This document shows, one piece after another, positions 62,247 to 64,000 of a DNA stretch of 64,000 nucleotides. Made by a program: the position numbers and the translations under genes. The DNA comes from Bradyrhizobium sp. CB1015. Its GTDB lineage: Bacteria > Pseudomonadota > Alphaproteobacteria > Rhizobiales > Xanthobacteraceae. Under the pieces are notes generated by a model that searched no databases, was not told where the DNA came from, and saw only the letters and a program-made list of their open reading frames with translations. The stretch is from the NCBI RefSeq assembly GCF_025200925.1, contig NZ_CP104174.1, positions 8,348,735 through 8,412,734 of the forward strand, read 5' to 3'. Numbering within the stretch: position 1 is the stretch's first letter; each line of letters starts with the position of its first letter.

Positions 62247-62496
62247 GGCGCCAACTGGCGGTGGGCGCAATCCTGCCGCCGCTGTTCTTTGAGCAGTTGC
62301 AGGCACCTTGGGCTTCAGGACTCTCTATGAGCTTGAAGACACCTTGGAGCCTCAGAGACAGCCGCAAGGCGGTCGCTCATGTTCCGGGAACGGCCCAGCA
62401 ACCGAACACCCTAAATCCGAGCGTCGATTAGGCGGTCAAGCAAGCCGGCGCTACCCGACCAAGACGCGACCGGTACCCGCAAAGGACATTGAGACC

Positions 62497-62763
62497 ATGG
62501 CCAATACCACTTCCGCCAAGAAAGCGACGCGCAAAATCGCCCGCCGCACCGCCATCAACAAGTCGCGCCGCACCCAGATGCGTGGCGCCGTGCGCACTGT
62601 CGAGGAAGCCATCAAGAGCGGCGATCGCGCCGCCGCCGTGAAGGCACTCGCGACTGCCGAGCCCGCCTTGATGCGCGCCGCCCAGCGCAACATCATTCAC
62701 AAGAACAACGCCAGCCGCAAAGTCTCGCGCCTTACCGCGCAGATCGCCAAGCTCGCGAAGTAA
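62497..62763 (+). CDS. rpsT: 30S ribosomal protein S20
   Basis: The 88-residue S20 is complete: [18 protein letters not shown], then the helical [22 protein letters not shown] and [24 protein letters not shown]. It binds 16S rRNA early in 30S assembly. The ATG is fixed by the MANTTSAKK start conserved in alphaproteobacteria, with AAGGA upstream. In this group rpsT commonly lies directly upstream of dnaA, which marks the location. It has its own promoter and a terminator. Confidence 0.97.
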   Translation: MANTTSAKKATRKIARRTAINKSRRTQMRGAVRTVEEAIKSGDRAAAVKALATAEPALMRAAQRNIIHKNNASRKVSRLTAQIAKLAK

Positions 62764-62809
62764 ACTTGGCGACATCAGCTGATCGGTCGATCCGGTCAGC
62801 GCGTCAAAC

Positions 62810-62835
62810 AGCCCGGCCTCGTGCCGGGCTTTTTG
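62810..62835 (+). terminator. Intrinsic terminator of rpsT
   Basis: AGCCCGGC pairs with GCCGGGCT around CTCGT and is followed by TTTT. It lies 47 bases after the rpsT stop. Confidence 0.9.
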
Positions 62836-62839
62836 TTGG

Positions 62840-63400
62840 CTGTCATATTCACGCAAGCTGTCACGCGAGACTCACGCGTGGCTTGGACGATTTAAATCAT
62901 CTGCGTCAGTCTTCGTTCCGTAGTTCTACCTGCAGATGTTCTGCAACAGTGGAAACTTCACTGCGTTGCAAAAACCCCTGTGCGGCGGGCGCGAATTGAA
63001 TCGGTGGCCACGAGAGTTCTGCACACCGTAGATTCACCGGAACGCGTGTGAGTGTGGAGTTACCCTGCAAAACTAGTCTCGAAAAGCGATGACTCGATAA
63101 TCACTTATCTACATAGCAGCGACAAGCATTTGGAAATTTCGGCCGCACGTCGGGCGCATGACGAATTTATAAAAAAAATTTGGCGCTGAACGATAATTGT
63201 CACATGACGCGCGCCCTTCTCGATTCTGTGCACGGATTCAAAAACTTGCTTCGCAGCCTGTGAACAACTCGTGGGCGGCGTTAACCGAGGTCAAGTTTTT
63301 TGACGGCTCAACTGTGAATCAATTTCGTTGCGAGTCTTTCCGCTTAGTGTATTCCTTAACCCAGTCAGCGGCGCCCACGATCTTCAGACCAGCGCGGTTT
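62840..63400. other. AT-richer non-coding region with clustered GANTC sites (dnaA-proximal, oriC-like)
   Basis: No credible gene is present. Eight GANTC sites (CcrM methylation targets) fall between 62869 and 63336: at 62869, 62998, 63031, 63091, 63222, 63235, 63316 and 63332. DnaA-box-like sequences are TTATCTACA (63105-63113), TGTGAACAA (63259-63267) and TGTGAATCA (63313-63321). An AT tract, AATTTATAAAAAAAATTT, lies near 63164-63181. This fits a dnaA regulatory region or replication origin; the boxes are imperfect, so origin function is uncertain. Confidence 0.5.
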
Positions 63401-63674
63401 AGGAAACGGGGCGAACGTGCAGATCGGCGGCGGTAGGCACGGAGGCGACGCTTCAACAAGTGATGTCGGTGCAAAACCCATAGCAATGTGGGAATGGTAG
63501 CTCTTTGCCTGAATGTCTCCAAGCGGGATCTTTCCCGCTCGCGCCAAGCGCAAATGAGAGACATCGCGAAGTTACCCCCGGCACGCAAGGTGGCGAAGTC
63601 GAGCGGACGACGAGTACATTGGGCAGACATCCGCGACAGGAGTACGGCGCGGTTGTCTTCAGGACACGCAGGAC

Positions 63675-63698
63675 CCTGCCGTGAGCGATCACGGCAGG
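63675..63698 (+). promoter_or_regulatory. Ten-bp hairpin with a GNRA tetraloop before a small ORF
   Basis: CCTGCCGTGA pairs perfectly with TCACGGCAGG around the loop GCGA, a GNRA tetraloop. It ends two bases before a GGGGAGG ribosome site, an arrangement that could control translation of the small ORF or attenuate transcription towards dnaA. Confidence 0.6.
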
Positions 63699-63711
63699 AC
63701 GGGGAGGTATC

Positions 63712-63825
63712 ATGTCTTACGGACTCAACGCGGTATTTCAGCACGTTTCTTTTTCCAACGATGCCGTTTCAGCCCCGTCGGATCTCCAGCCTCCCGCGTG
63801 TGACGGAGCGCCGAGTACGCGCTGA
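63712..63825 (+). CDS. Small ORF (37 residues) upstream of the expected dnaA
   Basis: The ATG follows GGGGAGG by four bases and opens MSYGLNAVFQHVSFSNDAV, ending in a TGA after 37 residues. I do not recognise the peptide; it has two Pro pairs, one Cys and no membrane segment. Its support is the strong ribosome site and the hairpin in front. It could be a leader peptide for dnaA or a chance ORF. Codon choice is too short to judge. Confidence 0.4.
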   Translation: MSYGLNAVFQHVSFSNDAVSAPSDLQPPACDGAPSTR

Positions 63826-64000
63826 CCTCGCGACCCCTCCATCTCTGACATCGCTGATCTGACCCGCGGCGTTCGCGCCGAACGGTCGAGCCATGCCCGA
63901 CGATGGACTCGCTCGAGGTCGCGCCAGTTCAGGGTCCGTGGCAAGAACCCTGCATGGCGCTCACAACGCAACTATATCTCTCAAGAGAAGTTTTCTGACG
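63826..64000 (+). other. Region just upstream of the expected dnaA start
   Basis: No gene is seen in these bases. The end of the window reads TCAAGAGAAGTTTTCTGACG, with AAGAGAAG as a possible ribosome site for a start codon just beyond base 64000. That the next gene is dnaA is inferred only from the usual rpsT-dnaA order in alphaproteobacteria. Confidence 0.35.

Noticed and set aside
63488..63862. 124-codon frame in the dnaA-proximal region
   Set aside because: Arg/Ser-rich with no motif or ribosome site and overlapped by the better-supported 37-residue ORF and hairpin.

Overview
The window is 64 kb of high-GC, densely packed chromosome that looks like Bradyrhizobium or a very close relative. 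The evidence is the RegS/RegR redox two-component pair (RegR with phospho-acceptor Asp63 and a TTG start), the domain repertoire (intracellular PhaZ, LIV-type and Bug-type solute receptors, HWE kinase, DUF899, MmcB), and many palindromic intergenic repeats of the kinds that litter Bradyrhizobium genomes. The right end is the rpsT-side flank of dnaA: rpsT is followed by about 1.2 kb of AT-richer, largely non-coding DNA, and dnaA itself is expected just beyond base 64000 (inference).

Layout. 1-16.7 kb: tail of an ABC solute receptor, a DUF1330 protein, a class A penicillin-binding protein, a YgjP-type metallopeptidase, phaZ, an ABC-2 exporter pair, regS-regR, an MmcB DNA-repair protein, two GH13 glucan/trehalose enzymes, a metallo-beta-lactamase-fold hydrolase and a PHB-depolymerase-type esterase. 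17-22 kb: a flavin monooxygenase, a P450, an SDR and an HWE histidine kinase. 22.4-37.6 kb: c-di-GMP enzymes flank the most distinctive locus. In that locus a PAS-containing sigma-54 activator lies next to a fused CoA-transferase gene that carries both a perfect 25-bp palindrome (likely enhancer) and a good -24/-12 promoter; a complete branched-chain-amino-acid-type ABC importer follows. 37.6-45.4 kb: tRNA-Arg(CCG), small and accessory genes, an OafA-type acyltransferase flanked by a relic copy of the dinB 5' end, dinB, a 3-methyladenine glycosylase, a phosphoesterase and a cyclic-nucleotide-binding protein. 45.5-50.5 kb: a membrane protein / winged-helix regulator / undecaprenyl-synthase-like operon with two copies of a palindromic operator, a periplasmic serine protease, and an ArsR-SRPBCC-DUF899 operon whose promoter predicts a leaderless, self-repressed transcript. 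50.6-62 kb: a Bug receptor, a VOC protein, a 5'-truncated acyl-CoA ligase, an HD-GYP protein, a two-subunit Mo-hydroxylase, hydrolases, a polysaccharide-export lipoprotein and msrA. 62-64 kb: rpsT with a strong promoter and long leader, then the dnaA-proximal region with clustered GANTC sites and a small ORF behind a GNRA-capped hairpin.

How the parts may work together. The sigma-54 activator, CoA-transferase and ABC importer form a plausible uptake-and-activation route for a small carboxylate. Four c-di-GMP turnover proteins within 32 kb suggest a second-messenger hotspot. At least seven families of interspersed palindromic repeats occupy the intergenic spaces, sit inside two ABC-transporter operons, and lie at the breakpoint of one pseudogene.
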